A DNA stretch of 64,000 nt from an uncultured Lachnospiraceae bacterium (GCA_910585295.1 CAJUDE010000030.1:62001-126000), one strand, 5' to 3'. Shown: positions 42,134-51,466, numbered from the stretch's first letter. The notes: a model not told the origin generated them from the letters alone. A program made the numbers and translations.

Positions 42134-42159
42134 TTTTTTTGTTATGCATAACAAAAAAA
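42134..42159. terminator. AT-rich perfect palindrome after the LacI gene
   Basis: A 26-bp perfect palindrome, centred on GTTATGCATAAC with T/A-run arms, 12 bp beyond the regulator's stop. Could serve as a weak terminator. Confidence 0.45.
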
Positions 42160-42170
42160 ATGCCCCGCCC

Positions 42171-43184
42171 TCATTTTGTGGATTCTTTTAAAACCACCTC
42201 ATATCCCAGCAACGTCCTGGCCTTCACCTGGTTCCCCTCCACTGCATCCAGCAATGTCCTGCATGCCACGTTGCCCAATTCCCGTGCGTCAAAATAAAGG
42301 GAGGTCACAGAAGGCAGGTTATTGTCCAATACAGAGCTGTCATAGAACGACGCCACCCGCATCTGCCCTGGCACGTCAACCTGCTCTTTGCGCAATTTAT
42401 TTAAAACATGGATGCAGACGGCGTCGTCTAAACACGCAATGCAGTCTACCCCATGTTCCAGAAGCTTTTCTACCCCATGCTCAATTAGGACCTCTTTTTC
42501 TATATTCACATGGATAATATTTTTATCAATTGGGATCCCTGCAAGTTTATGCGCGTCCAGATACCCTTGGAGGCGGCTCTGGGTAACCACATGGGATTCT
42601 ATCCCGCCAATAAGCCCAATTCTTTTCATCCCTTTTAACAATAAAATAGAAATTAATTCCCGGCAAGCGCCCTGATGGTCATTGTCCACCTGGACCACTC
42701 CCTGGTAATAAGTGCTCCCAACTGTCACAAAAGGGATGTCCTTGGATTTTAGATATTCTATATGGGCATCCTTTGCCAAGGTACGCATCAATATCAAGCC
42801 GTCCACTTTGTGGTTCTCCACCATACGCGCCAATTGTGTGCAGTCATTTTCTTTCCCCATAGTCAGCAGCACGTCATAATCCATGCTGACTGCAGCTTCC
42901 TGCACGCCAATCAGGCAGGTTTGGAAAAATGGCAGGTCCACCACAGTGTAATCCTCTGGCAGCATAATGCCAATATTGTAAGTTTTTAACTTCGCAAGCC
43001 CTTTTGCCAGGACATTCGGCTTATAATTATGCTCTTGTATAAAAGCCAGCACCCGCTCCTTTGTCTCAGCCCCAATCCTCCCTTTCCCAGAAATCGCCCT
43101 AGAAACCGTTGTCTTAGACACCCCCAATGCTTCCGCAACGTCTGAAATCGTCAATTTCTTCTCATTTTCTTTTGCCCGTCCCAT
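42171..43184 (-). CDS. LacI-family transcriptional repressor
   Basis: 337 residues from ATG 43184 (MGRAKENEKK), RBS GGGGTGA. The N-terminal helix-turn-helix LTISDVAEALGVSKTTVSRAISGKGRIG is followed by the hinge and an effector domain (IGIMLPEDYTVV...). The operon it faces encodes galacto-oligosaccharide uptake and hydrolysis, and two matching operators lie at its promoter, so it is its likely local repressor. Lies 28 bp downstream of the L,D-transpeptidase gene. Confidence 0.93.
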   Translation of the reverse strand: MGRAKENEKKLTISDVAEALGVSKTTVSRAISGKGRIGAETKERVLAFIQEHNYKPNVLAKGLAKLKTYNIGIMLPEDYTVVDLPFFQTCLIGVQEAAVSMDYDVLLTMGKENDCTQLARMVENHKVDGLILMRTLAKDAHIEYLKSKDIPFVTVGSTYYQGVVQVDNDHQGACRELISILLLKGMKRIGLIGGIESHVVTQSRLQGYLDAHKLAGIPIDKNIIHVNIEKEVLIEHGVEKLLEHGVDCIACLDDAVCIHVLNKLRKEQVDVPGQMRVASFYDSSVLDNNLPSVTSLYFDARELGNVACRTLLDAVEGNQVKARTLLGYEVVLKESTK

Positions 43185-43211
43185 AACATCACCCCACATG
43201 CAACTGCTAAA

Positions 43212-45065
43212 TTAACCTTCCTCTTCCACCTGTGCTTCCTTCTCCAAATCTGCTATTTTTTTCTCCGCGTCAACCAGAATATTGTAATTCGTGACTTTTG
43301 CGCGGGCGGCCTCTGAAAGCTGCCCATACTGTTTACGGATCCCCTCTATTGTCCCTTTTGCTTCTAATGTAATTTCCATCCCTGCCAGTTGGTTAATGGC
43401 GTCTATCACAGGCTGGGCTTCTGCCTGAGCCTGCTGGTCTGCCGCAGCTTCCGCCTCAAGTTGTCCAATTCTTGCTTCTGCCGCTTCTAACTGGCTATAA
43501 TTGCTGACATAGCCCTTTGCGGAGCCGCTCAGCCCATTATACTGGTTCCTTGCATTCTGGACAGCCCCTTTGCTCTCTAACGTGACATCCCCCAAAGACC
43601 CAATCAACTGCACTACGGACGCCGCAACATCCTGGTCTTTTGCCTTGGCGCTTTCCGAGCCAGGCAGATGGTATACCAGGATGGCGCAGCCAGCTTCAAT
43701 ATTGTCAAACAACGTCTGCGCTGCGCTATAAGGCATATTCACACAGCCGTGGGAACCGTTCCGTTTATAATAATTGCCGCCAAAATCCCTGCGCCAGTTC
43801 GCGTCATGGAAGCCTACCCCGCCATTAAAAGGCATCCAAAACGATACTGGGGTTGCATAGCCCTCACCCCGAAGCGTCTTATCCCGCTGTTTATAATACA
43901 GTCCGTAAGCGCCAGGCGGCGTGCTCCATCCCTTTGCATCGTTGCCTGATACAAAATCTGTCTCCACGACCAGGGCGCCATCCTTATAGTAGTACAAATG
44001 CTGGGCCGTCAGGTTCACCTCCACATAGGTATTCCCATAATCGCCGCCTGACCTGCTGTTTGCCCTTTGGGAATATTCTGGCTCTTTGGTCACAGATTCC
44101 CCTTTTTTGATATGCCCCTTCAATGCCTCAACTTCCGTTTCCTGGTCTATCTTCCACCCATAGTCGCCGCCGCTTACAGTAACATTTGTCCCGTAAGAAG
44201 TTTTGAAAGATTTGTTCCTTCCTGCTGTGTTATATGTATCGGCAAGCCCTGCAATGTATTCCTGAATTTTATCCTGTGAAAGCTTTGCCTTATGCTTTTT
44301 CTCATCAACAGAAACCCATTGGCTGATTGTCTTCCCATCCAGTACCTCTTTCTGGTCCCCAAACTCATACGTAATAGAAGCCTGGACATATTTATTCATT
44401 GTCTCTGCTAATTTTTGTATTTCCTCAGAATCCTGGGTATATTTTGGCTTCACATAGCAATCCTCTTCCACCATGGAAAAGCTGTCCTTCAGCCCCAGAA
44501 TAGAATTATCCAGCGCTTCAAAAAATTTCTTTTCCTCTACCACTGTCCCTTCCTCTTCTGGGATAACCGTATAGCCGTCCTTTTCAGAATATTTAGAGAT
44601 AATGGCGTCTTCTGCTTTCTGCATCTGGGACTTATCCATAAGCTCTAGTTTCTTTGCACTTTCCTTCAGCTTCTTCTCATCATAGTCTACCATTGTCTCC
44701 ACTTCTATCTCCGAATCCTGGAACAATGCGAAAGGCCATGCAAACTGGTTTTGTTTCTTCAGCTCTATTTCCAATGTGCCGTCAAATACCGGCTTCAAAT
44801 TAATGGCTGTGCCTTCTATCCGCTCCCCTTCCCCTTCCCGGGGTTCTATTGTAATGTGGTATTGGTCAATTTCTTCTGTAATCAGCTTCTCCACAGACTT
44901 CACATTTTTACCGGAAACTGGAATCCCATTAATGGTGGTGCCAAACAAAAAATGGCTGTCAAAATACACGGATATCCCGAAATATATAGTTAAAAGCACT
45001 AAAAGTATAAATCCGGCAGCCACCAGCCCTTTCCTCTTCTTAACTGTTTTCTTCGATGTGTCCAT
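43212..45065 (-). CDS. L,D-transpeptidase (YkuD) with duplicated C-terminal domain
   Basis: 617 residues: TM anchor (about 13-34), putative peptidoglycan-binding domains (about 40-330), catalytic YkuD domain (about 345-465) with the active-site motif HGCVN (H439, C441). A C-terminal region has two related ~54-residue repeats (about 484-537 and 553-608; LESKGAVQNARNQYNGLSGSAKGYVSNYSQLEAAE and its partner). It should form 3-3 crosslinks in peptidoglycan or attach proteins to it. The C-terminal repeat resembles a cell-envelope-binding module, but I cannot name it. Confidence 0.93.
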   Translation of the reverse strand: MDTSKKTVKKRKGLVAAGFILLVLLTIYFGISVYFDSHFLFGTTINGIPVSGKNVKSVEKLITEEIDQYHITIEPREGEGERIEGTAINLKPVFDGTLEIELKKQNQFAWPFALFQDSEIEVETMVDYDEKKLKESAKKLELMDKSQMQKAEDAIISKYSEKDGYTVIPEEEGTVVEEKKFFEALDNSILGLKDSFSMVEEDCYVKPKYTQDSEEIQKLAETMNKYVQASITYEFGDQKEVLDGKTISQWVSVDEKKHKAKLSQDKIQEYIAGLADTYNTAGRNKSFKTSYGTNVTVSGGDYGWKIDQETEVEALKGHIKKGESVTKEPEYSQRANSRSGGDYGNTYVEVNLTAQHLYYYKDGALVVETDFVSGNDAKGWSTPPGAYGLYYKQRDKTLRGEGYATPVSFWMPFNGGVGFHDANWRRDFGGNYYKRNGSHGCVNMPYSAAQTLFDNIEAGCAILVYHLPGSESAKAKDQDVAASVVQLIGSLGDVTLESKGAVQNARNQYNGLSGSAKGYVSNYSQLEAAEARIGQLEAEAAADQQAQAEAQPVIDAINQLAGMEITLEAKGTIEGIRKQYGQLSEAARAKVTNYNILVDAEKKIADLEKEAQVEEEG

Positions 45066-45212
45066 AATCTTGCCTCTCTTATCTATAGTTTCTTTGTCAT
45101 TTTAACTTATGTTGCATGTACCCAAAAAATACGGGATTTTTCATTCGCTAAATATCATTATAGTTGGATTTTCCATAAAGTCAAATAGTTTCAAGCATTC
45201 AATATTTTACAG

Positions 45213-45241
45213 TTGATTTTTATATTTTATTATGGTATAAT
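45213..45241 (+). promoter_or_regulatory. Promoter of tRNA-Pro
   Basis: TTGATT (45213-45218), 17-bp spacer, TATAAT (45236-45241), 11 bp upstream of the tRNA. Confidence 0.8.
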
Positions 45242-45252
45242 AGCTGGGTATT

Positions 45253-45327
45253 CGGGGTATGGCTCAGCTTGGCTAGAGCGCACGGCTGGGGGCCGTGAGG
45301 TCGCAGGTTCGAATCCTGTTACCCCGA
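45253..45327 (+). tRNA. tRNA-Pro (GGG)
   Basis: A full cloverleaf is visible: acceptor arms CGGGGTA and TACCCCG with discriminator A, anticodon stem CACGG/CCGTG with loop CTGGGGG giving anticodon GGG, and T-arm with GGTTCGAATCC. CCA is not encoded. A T-run follows. Confidence 0.96.
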
Positions 45328-45422
45328 TTTTTTGATGCATATTTTTAGATATGTTTCCAGCAAAGACATAACAATTTGCTGGTTCCCCATCTTTACTAAC
45401 TTTCCTATAAAACAACAAATGC

Positions 45423-45487
45423 CCCGCGGGCAAAGAGCTAATTATCCGCACAAGCGCGGCTGCATGGCTCTTTGCCCGCGGGAATAA
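45423..45487 (-). repeat. GC-rich dispersed repeat, copy F (short palindromic variant)
   Basis: Arms CCCGCGGGCAAAGAGC and GCTCTTTGCCCGCGGG are perfect 16-bp inverted repeats around the shared core (CCGCACAAGCGCGGCTG). Only the TTATTCCC half of the family is present. It lies between tRNA-Pro and the PAP2 terminator. Confidence 0.8.
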
Positions 45488-45519
45488 AAGGGAGGCAGAT
45501 TCCTTACGGAATGCCTCCC
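45486..45519 (-). terminator. Terminator of the PAP2 gene
   Basis: GGGAGGC(A) ... GCCTCCC stem with a further ATTCC/GGAAT pairing and a T-run on the minus strand; 40 bp past the stop codon. Confidence 0.8.
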
Positions 45520-45558
45520 TTACGAAATCCTTTCTACTTTGCGGTTACGAAAAACCTG

Positions 45559-46248
45559 TCAGCTTTGCCCCTCTTGCACTCCCCGATATGGCCGTTTGTA
45601 CACACGCTTCTTGCCTGCCAGCAATTCCCCGCCATAGACCAGCGTGTACATTACAGTCGCCGCAATGCATCCAGTAATTACGTCAAATACAGAATGCTGC
45701 TTCAAAAACATTGTGGAGGCGATTATGGAAACCATAAGGATAAAAGAACCCCGCCGAACCCACTTCTTGTCTTTTAACTGGCTGCTGTGCATAATTGACA
45801 GATGCACCCCGATAGAATTATATACATGGATGCTGGGGAACAGGTTTGTAGGGGTATCTACCATATACAGCCCCTTCACCAGCGTGACAAAGATATTATC
45901 CCGTTCAAACACCCTTGGGCGCAGGTAATGCCCATGGGGGTATACCGTGGAAACTACCAAAAATATTGTCATGCCCACAAACAGGAAAATACAAAGCTTG
46001 TAATAATCCTGCACATTATGGAAAAAGAAAAATATTACCGCAAGCGCAATATACCCAAACCACAATAAATATGGCACGATAAATACTTCAATAAACGGTA
46101 TGTAATCATCAATCGGCATATGGATCACATGGAAACGCCGCGTCACTGTCCGCTCCAAATATGCAAACCACGCCAGGTAAATCAAAAAATATGACAAAAT
46201 CCAGCCATGCCGATAACGATACAAAAATTCCTTTAATGTCTCTTTCAT
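45559..46248 (-). CDS. PAP2-superfamily membrane phosphatase/transferase
   Basis: 229 residues with about six membrane segments. The family residues are at PSIHV (138-142) and KQHSVFDV (H185, D189), the form seen in PAP2 proteins close to inositol-phosphoceramide synthase and phosphatidylglycerophosphatase-like enzymes. Substrate unknown. Single gene followed by its own terminator; the RBS is weak. Confidence 0.85.
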   Translation of the reverse strand: MKETLKEFLYRYRHGWILSYFLIYLAWFAYLERTVTRRFHVIHMPIDDYIPFIEVFIVPYLLWFGYIALAVIFFFFHNVQDYYKLCIFLFVGMTIFLVVSTVYPHGHYLRPRVFERDNIFVTLVKGLYMVDTPTNLFPSIHVYNSIGVHLSIMHSSQLKDKKWVRRGSFILMVSIIASTMFLKQHSVFDVITGCIAATVMYTLVYGGELLAGKKRVYKRPYRGVQEGQS

Positions 46249-46359
46249 TGAACCACCCTTTTACTTAAAACCTTCTGCCTCAAATGATCTCACTGGATTA
46301 TAGCACAGGAATTCTAGGGAGACAATGGATTTCTGACGATATTAAGAAATTCTTTAAAA

Positions 46360-46387
46360 AGGGACACAGAGCCTTTCCCTGTATCCC
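46360..46387 (-). terminator. Terminator of the MBL-hemZ-hisS-aspS-HAD/LuxS-mtnN operon
   Basis: A 10-bp stem, AGGGATACAG / CTGTGTCCCT (one wobble), followed on the minus strand by TTTTTAAAG, just after the nucleosidase stop. Confidence 0.75.
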
Positions 46388-46399
46388 TCCCAAACAAAA

Positions 46400-47101
46400 T
46401 TATAATATTTTTGGCAGCATATACTCTACCAAAGCCTCCGAACGGGCTGCCGCCGCTTTCTCAAAGGCCGGGTATGCCATCTGCGCGCTGTCGTCCGCCT
46501 TATCAGAAATTGCACGGATAATGACAAACGGCACATGGTTTAAATATGCGGCATGGGCAATCGCCGCCCCTTCCATCTCCACGCAATATCCCTGGAAATT
46601 CTGGATCAGTTTGCCCTTTATCCCTTTATCGCTGATAAACTGATCCCCGCTCACTACCCTGCCCTGGTACACGGCAATGTCAGGGTTCACTTCCTTACAG
46701 CAAGACACTGCAAGCTGCGCCAGCTTGGCGTCTGCCTGGAAAGCAAGGCATCCCATCTGCGGGACTTCCCCCAGCGGATAGCCAAATACCTGTACATCCA
46801 TATCGTGGTGGAGCGCGTCTGTGGACACTACGATGTCCCCGATATTAATCTCATTTTTCAAAGAGCCTGCCACGCCCGTATTGATAATATGGGTCACTTC
46901 AAAGCAGTCGCATAATATCTGCGCGCAAAGGGCTGCATTTACTTTTCCAATCCCGCTCCTGACAACGACTACTTCTGTGCCGCTTAGCGTGCCTTCTAGG
47001 AATTCCATTGAGGCCTTCTCCAACCTATTGCGGATTTCCATACGCTCTTTCAGCACTTCCACCTCTAACTCCATGGCGCCAATAATCCCTACTTTTTTCA
47101 T
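46400..47101 (-). CDS. mtnN: 5'-methylthioadenosine/S-adenosylhomocysteine nucleosidase
   Basis: 233 residues with MTAN signatures: MKKVGIIGAMELEVEVL (E13 equals the catalytic Glu of the family), VVSGDQF, GYCVEMEGAAIAHAAY and IIRAISDKADDSA with the catalytic Asp. It hydrolyses S-adenosylhomocysteine to S-ribosylhomocysteine plus adenine, and methylthioadenosine likewise. It follows the HAD-LuxS gene by 33 bp, coupling the two steps of the activated-methyl cycle. RBS AAAGGAG. Confidence 0.95.
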   Translation of the reverse strand: MKKVGIIGAMELEVEVLKERMEIRNRLEKASMEFLEGTLSGTEVVVVRSGIGKVNAALCAQILCDCFEVTHIINTGVAGSLKNEINIGDIVVSTDALHHDMDVQVFGYPLGEVPQMGCLAFQADAKLAQLAVSCCKEVNPDIAVYQGRVVSGDQFISDKGIKGKLIQNFQGYCVEMEGAAIAHAAYLNHVPFVIIRAISDKADDSAQMAYPAFEKAAAARSEALVEYMLPKIL

Positions 47102-47134
47102 TCTATTCTCCTTTGGTGCATACCCTGAACTTAA

Positions 47135-48277
47135 TTATTCTGGATATATTAAATGCTTCTCATCTATTCCATACAGCGTGCCTTCCAGATAACGGTTTGC
47201 CAGATAGTTCGCCATTGGAAGGTTCATGTCCAGGTAATTGCCGCAGTCTTTTGGGCTTGCCCCCGGCACTTCCCCTCTAAAATCACGGATAAATTCAAAC
47301 AGCTCCGTGATCAGCTTTACAATATCGCTGGAGGCATAATCCCCAGCCAACAGAAGGTAAAACCCTGTGCGGCACCCCATAGGGCCAAAATAAATCACTT
47401 TGCCGCCAAATTCCGGCTCATTGCGCAGGTAAGTTGCCGCAAGATGCTCTATGGTATGCATCTCCGCCGTATTCATTACCGGCTCATCGTTTGGCGACGT
47501 CATGCGCAAGTCAAATGTTGTAATTGCCTCGCTGCCTGCATAGTCTTTCCTGGAAACATAAACGCCAGGCTGCAGTTTGATATGGTCTATGGTAAAGCTT
47601 GTGATTTTCTTCATTTTGCAGTTCCACTCATGGTGTTCCTCTGCAAATACATCCTCCACCACTTTCGGTAGCTGGGACAGGCCAGTAATATACGGAACCT
47701 CCTGCTGAATCGACCCATAGCCATTCTTTGCATGGATAAAAGGGATCCCCGCTTCCTGCGCCGCATAATAGTCCCCTTGGACATCGCCTATATAGACTGC
47801 CTGGTCCAGGTGGTTGCGTTCTGCCACTAAATGGATGTTATGCCCCTTTTCCCTGCCAGTTTTCCCAAAGCATTCAAAATCATCAAAATAATCCCCCAGC
47901 TTATGGTACTCTAAGAAAGCCTCAATATAGCCTTCCTGGCAGTTGCTGACAATGCTTAGGTGGTAACCGCTCAGCTTCAACTGCACTAACAGTTCCTCCA
48001 CGCCATCCATTAAAATCCCGCCATGGCTGCGGATATACTCATTTTCCCTTTCAAAACAATAATTTAACAGCTCCCAGCGTTTTTTCTTATCAAATTCAGA
48101 GAAAAGGATATCTGCAACCTCATACAGGCTCTTTCCCATAACGCCCTGGATCATCCCTGCCGTGATATCTTTCTCAATGTCAAAATGTTCTTCCAATGCG
48201 GCTTGCCAGGCATTTGCCACTTCCTTGGATGAATCCCAGAGAGTTCCATCCAAGTCAAATATAATACCTTTTTTCAT
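47135..48277 (-). CDS. HAD phosphatase-LuxS fusion
   Basis: 380 residues from ATG 48277 (AAGGAGGGAAC upstream). Residues 1-210 are a complete HAD phosphatase of the phosphoglycolate-phosphatase type: FDLDGTLW with D8/D10, motif II SNC at 111-113, K144, and GDVQGD. Residues 222-380 are an apparently complete LuxS (159 residues): HTIEHL (H274, E277, H278), GCRTG (C302) and the metal Cys C345 in SPKDCGN. There is no stop or frameshift between them; the linker is FAEEHHEWNCK. LuxS cleaves S-ribosylhomocysteine to homocysteine and the AI-2 precursor DPD. What the HAD part dephosphorylates is not known. The Met at 222 might also be an internal start, but no good RBS is visible. Confidence 0.93.
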   Translation of the reverse strand: MKKGIIFDLDGTLWDSSKEVANAWQAALEEHFDIEKDITAGMIQGVMGKSLYEVADILFSEFDKKKRWELLNYCFERENEYIRSHGGILMDGVEELLVQLKLSGYHLSIVSNCQEGYIEAFLEYHKLGDYFDDFECFGKTGREKGHNIHLVAERNHLDQAVYIGDVQGDYYAAQEAGIPFIHAKNGYGSIQQEVPYITGLSQLPKVVEDVFAEEHHEWNCKMKKITSFTIDHIKLQPGVYVSRKDYAGSEAITTFDLRMTSPNDEPVMNTAEMHTIEHLAATYLRNEPEFGGKVIYFGPMGCRTGFYLLLAGDYASSDIVKLITELFEFIRDFRGEVPGASPKDCGNYLDMNLPMANYLANRYLEGTLYGIDEKHLIYPE

Positions 48278-48383
48278 GTTCCCTCCTTCTGTATCAGCCC
48301 ATTGCCGATACGCCTTTCCACATTCTATCACGTTTTCCATGCAAAGTCCATATACCCCTAATCCCCTGCCAGTGGCTCAAGGG

Positions 48384-50192
48384 TCAGTCCTTTTCCCCCT
48401 CTTTTTGCCCCGCATTTCTGACTGTCAGTTCCAGCTCTTCTAGCTGCTTATTTTCCACAGGCCCAGGCGCGTCTGTCATCAGGCAGGAAGCGTCCTTTAC
48501 CTTGGGAAAAGCAATCACATCCCGCAAAGAATCGCACTGCGCCATCAGCATAATCATACGGTCCAGCCCATAGGCAAGCCCTGCATGCGGCGGGACACCA
48601 TATTTAAATGCATTCAGCAAAAACCCAAACTGCTCGTAAGCACGTTCTTTGGTAAAGCCCAGCACCTCTAACATCTTTTCCTGGATATGGTCTTGATGGA
48701 TACGGACGGAGCCGCCGCCTAATTCTGTCCCGTTCAATACAATGTCGTACGCTTTGGCACGCACTGCCCCTGGGTCAGAGTCAATCAGGTGCCAGTCTTC
48801 CTCCATAGGCATTGTAAAAGGATGGTGGGCCGCCATAAACCTGTTTTCCTCCTCCGACCACTCCAATAACGGGAATTCGGTCACCCAAAGGAAATTGTAC
48901 TGGTTTTTGTCAATCAGCCCCAGCTCTTCCCCAAGTTCCAGACGGATTGCCCCCAGCACATTCCAGACAATTTTATTTTTGTCCGCTGCAAAGAGCAGCA
49001 AATCCCCCGGTTCCCCTTCCATTTTCGCCACCAGGGCTTCTAATGTGCCCTCTTCCATAAATTTTGCAAACGAGGACTTGTAAGTCCCATCCCCATTGAC
49101 TGCCAGGTAAGCCAAGCCTTTGGCGCCGCAGCCTTTGGCAAATTCCACCAGCTTGTCAATCTTTTTGCGCGGCATGCCTCCCTGCCCCTTAGCATTCAGC
49201 CCCCGGACAGTGCCGCCATTTTCCAGCGCCCCGGTAAACACGCCGAACCCGCAGCCTTTTACAGCTTCTGACACATCCACCAGCTCCATGCCAAACCGGG
49301 TGTCCGGCTTATCGGAGCCATAACGGTCCATAGCCTCCTGCCATGCCATCCTTGGGATGGGAAGCGGAACCTTAACGCCAATGGCTTCCTGAAATACATA
49401 CTGCAGCAAACGCTCATTGACTTCTATCACATCGTCAATATCCACAAAAGACATTTCCATATCTGCCTGGGTAAATTCCGGCTGCCGGTCCGCCCGCAGG
49501 TCTTCATCACGGAAGCACCTTGCAATCTGGAAGTACCTGTCGTACCCAGAACACATTAAAAGCTGCTTAAACAATTGGGGGGATTGGGGCAGCGCATAGA
49601 AAGCACCCGGATGCACCCGGCTTGGCACCAGGTAATCCCTTGCCCCTTCCGGGGTGGATTTTGTCAATATTGGCGTCTCGATTTCCAAAAACCCTTCCTG
49701 CTCCATAAAATTACGCAGCAGCATGGACACCTTGCTCTTCATCATCATATTCCGCTGGATATCTGGCCTTCGCAAATCCAGGTAACGGTAACGCAGCCGC
49801 AGGTCCTCTTTTGTCTGTGAGCCTTCCTCTATTGGGAACGGCGGCGTCTCAGATTCAGACAGGATGCGGATGTCAGACGCGATTACCTCTATATCACCTG
49901 TTTTTAAGCCCTCATTTACTGCAGCGGCGCGCTTCTCCACAATCCCTGTCACCGCCACAACAAACTCACTTCGCAAAGACCCTGCTTTGGCAAACCCTTT
50001 ACTCCCTACCTTTGGCTCGTCAAACACAATTTGGAGCAAGCCGGAGCGGTCCCTCAAATCTATAAAAATCAAGCTCCCCAAATTCCTACGCTTCTGGACC
50101 CAGCCCATTACGGTCACCTGCTGCCCGATATTGCGATTGGAAACTTCTGTGCATCTGTGGCTCCTATGCAAGCCTTTCATTGATTCTGCCAT
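48384..50192 (-). CDS. aspS: Aspartyl-tRNA synthetase (bacterial type, with GAD domain)
   Basis: 602 residues, the usual bacterial AspRS length: N-terminal OB-fold anticodon domain (VTVMGWVQKRRNLGSLIFIDLRDRSG), class II core with FRDEDLRADRQPEF and a central GAD insertion, C-terminal motif 3 GLAYGLDRMIMLM. Directly downstream of hisS (11 bp), a common clostridial arrangement. Charges tRNA-Asp; may also charge tRNA-Asn, as asparagine here can be made by AsnA. RBS TTAGGAGGAAAAACC. Confidence 0.97.
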   Translation of the reverse strand: MAESMKGLHRSHRCTEVSNRNIGQQVTVMGWVQKRRNLGSLIFIDLRDRSGLLQIVFDEPKVGSKGFAKAGSLRSEFVVAVTGIVEKRAAAVNEGLKTGDIEVIASDIRILSESETPPFPIEEGSQTKEDLRLRYRYLDLRRPDIQRNMMMKSKVSMLLRNFMEQEGFLEIETPILTKSTPEGARDYLVPSRVHPGAFYALPQSPQLFKQLLMCSGYDRYFQIARCFRDEDLRADRQPEFTQADMEMSFVDIDDVIEVNERLLQYVFQEAIGVKVPLPIPRMAWQEAMDRYGSDKPDTRFGMELVDVSEAVKGCGFGVFTGALENGGTVRGLNAKGQGGMPRKKIDKLVEFAKGCGAKGLAYLAVNGDGTYKSSFAKFMEEGTLEALVAKMEGEPGDLLLFAADKNKIVWNVLGAIRLELGEELGLIDKNQYNFLWVTEFPLLEWSEEENRFMAAHHPFTMPMEEDWHLIDSDPGAVRAKAYDIVLNGTELGGGSVRIHQDHIQEKMLEVLGFTKERAYEQFGFLLNAFKYGVPPHAGLAYGLDRMIMLMAQCDSLRDVIAFPKVKDASCLMTDAPGPVENKQLEELELTVRNAGQKEGEKD

Positions 50193-50203
50193 GGTTTTTC
50201 CTC

Positions 50204-51466
50204 CTAATCCCTGTTAAAAAATTCTTTTATCTCTGTATAGCCTTCTGCCGCCAGTTTTTCTTTCTGGAACTTTTTATTTTTATTCATGCGCGCCACCAGC
50301 ACCTGCTTGCCTGCTTTGCGTTCCTGCTGCGCCTGTGCCGTTACCTGGGCTAATTTATCCCCTGGATAATTTTTCTCGATTAAATACGCAACCTTCTCCG
50401 ACTGCCCTGGCACCTGGAACCCGCTTTCCAATAACAGCAAAATAATCCGTTCAAAACCAATGGAAAACCCACATGCCGGCACGTCGTTCCCTGTAAATTT
50501 GCCGACCATCTTATCATAACGCCCGCCGCCGCCGCAGCTTCCGCCAAATTCTGGCATGGCAATTTCAAAAATTGTCCCTGTATAATAAGACATGCCGCGC
50601 ACTAACGTAGGGTCGAACACCAGGTCAAATTCCGCTTCCTTGGTATTTTCCACACATGCTGCAATTTCCCTCAGATTGGCGGCAACTTCTTCCTCTAAAA
50701 AATCCCCCAATTGCCCTGCCAGCCACGACACCCCTTCTGCCACGTCCTTTTTATCTTCCATTGTTCGGAACAGGCCAAGGTATTTTTCAATTTCCCCTTT
50801 GCCAAACCCGCTCTTTTCTAGCTCCTCTGCCACGCCTTCTAAGCCAATCTTATCCATCTTATCCAGAATAATAAACACCGTGTCATAGGATTCCTCTGGA
50901 AAACCGCTGTAAGCTGCCATTGCCTTCAAAATACGCCTTTCATTGATGCGGATTTGGAAATTCTTAAAGCCTATCCTGCCAAGCGTGGTGGTGGTTGCAA
51001 GGATCAATTCAATCTCTGCAAGGTTACTGGGTTCCCCCAGGATATCTATGTCGCATTGCATAAACTGGCGGTACCTGCCCCGCTGCGGGCGGTCTGCACG
51101 CCACACATTCCCCATCTGCAGCGCTTTAAACGGCGCGGGCAGGCGGTTGGAATTGTTGGAATAAAACCTAGCCAGAGGAACCGTCAAATCATAACGCATC
51201 CCAAAATCCACCACATCTTCTTCTGTTTGGGCGGCTTCTAGGTTCAGCTTCTCCCCTCTTTTCAGCACTTTAAAAATCAATTTTTCATTTTCCCCGCCCT
51301 GCTTATTGCTTAGGTTCCCAATATTTTCCATGCAGGGCGTCTCTATCGGGGTAAACCCAAAGCTTCGGTATGTCTCTTTAATAACGCCCATCACATAATC
51401 CCGAACCTGCATTTCCTCCGGTAAAATATCCTTCATGCCATTAACTGGCTTTTTCGCCAATGCCAT
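50204..51466 (-). CDS. hisS: Histidyl-tRNA synthetase
   Basis: 420 residues: KPVNGMKDILPEEM and FTPIETPCMENIGNL at the N-terminus, motif 2 RADRPQRGRYRQFMQCDIDI, the histidine-binding motif LVRGMSYYTGTIFEI and GFSIGFERI. C-terminal anticodon-binding domain. Co-transcribed between hemZ (12 bp) and aspS. RBS TAAGGAGGGAACAGG. Confidence 0.97.
   Translation of the reverse strand: MALAKKPVNGMKDILPEEMQVRDYVMGVIKETYRSFGFTPIETPCMENIGNLSNKQGGENEKLIFKVLKRGEKLNLEAAQTEEDVVDFGMRYDLTVPLARFYSNNSNRLPAPFKALQMGNVWRADRPQRGRYRQFMQCDIDILGEPSNLAEIELILATTTTLGRIGFKNFQIRINERRILKAMAAYSGFPEESYDTVFIILDKMDKIGLEGVAEELEKSGFGKGEIEKYLGLFRTMEDKKDVAEGVSWLAGQLGDFLEEEVAANLREIAACVENTKEAEFDLVFDPTLVRGMSYYTGTIFEIAMPEFGGSCGGGGRYDKMVGKFTGNDVPACGFSIGFERIILLLLESGFQVPGQSEKVAYLIEKNYPGDKLAQVTAQAQQERKAGKQVLVARMNKNKKFQKEKLAAEGYTEIKEFFNRD

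Noticed and set aside
45253..45327. tRNA-Pro as a phage or island attachment site
   Set aside because: No integrase gene and no repeated tRNA 3' end are present downstream in the window.
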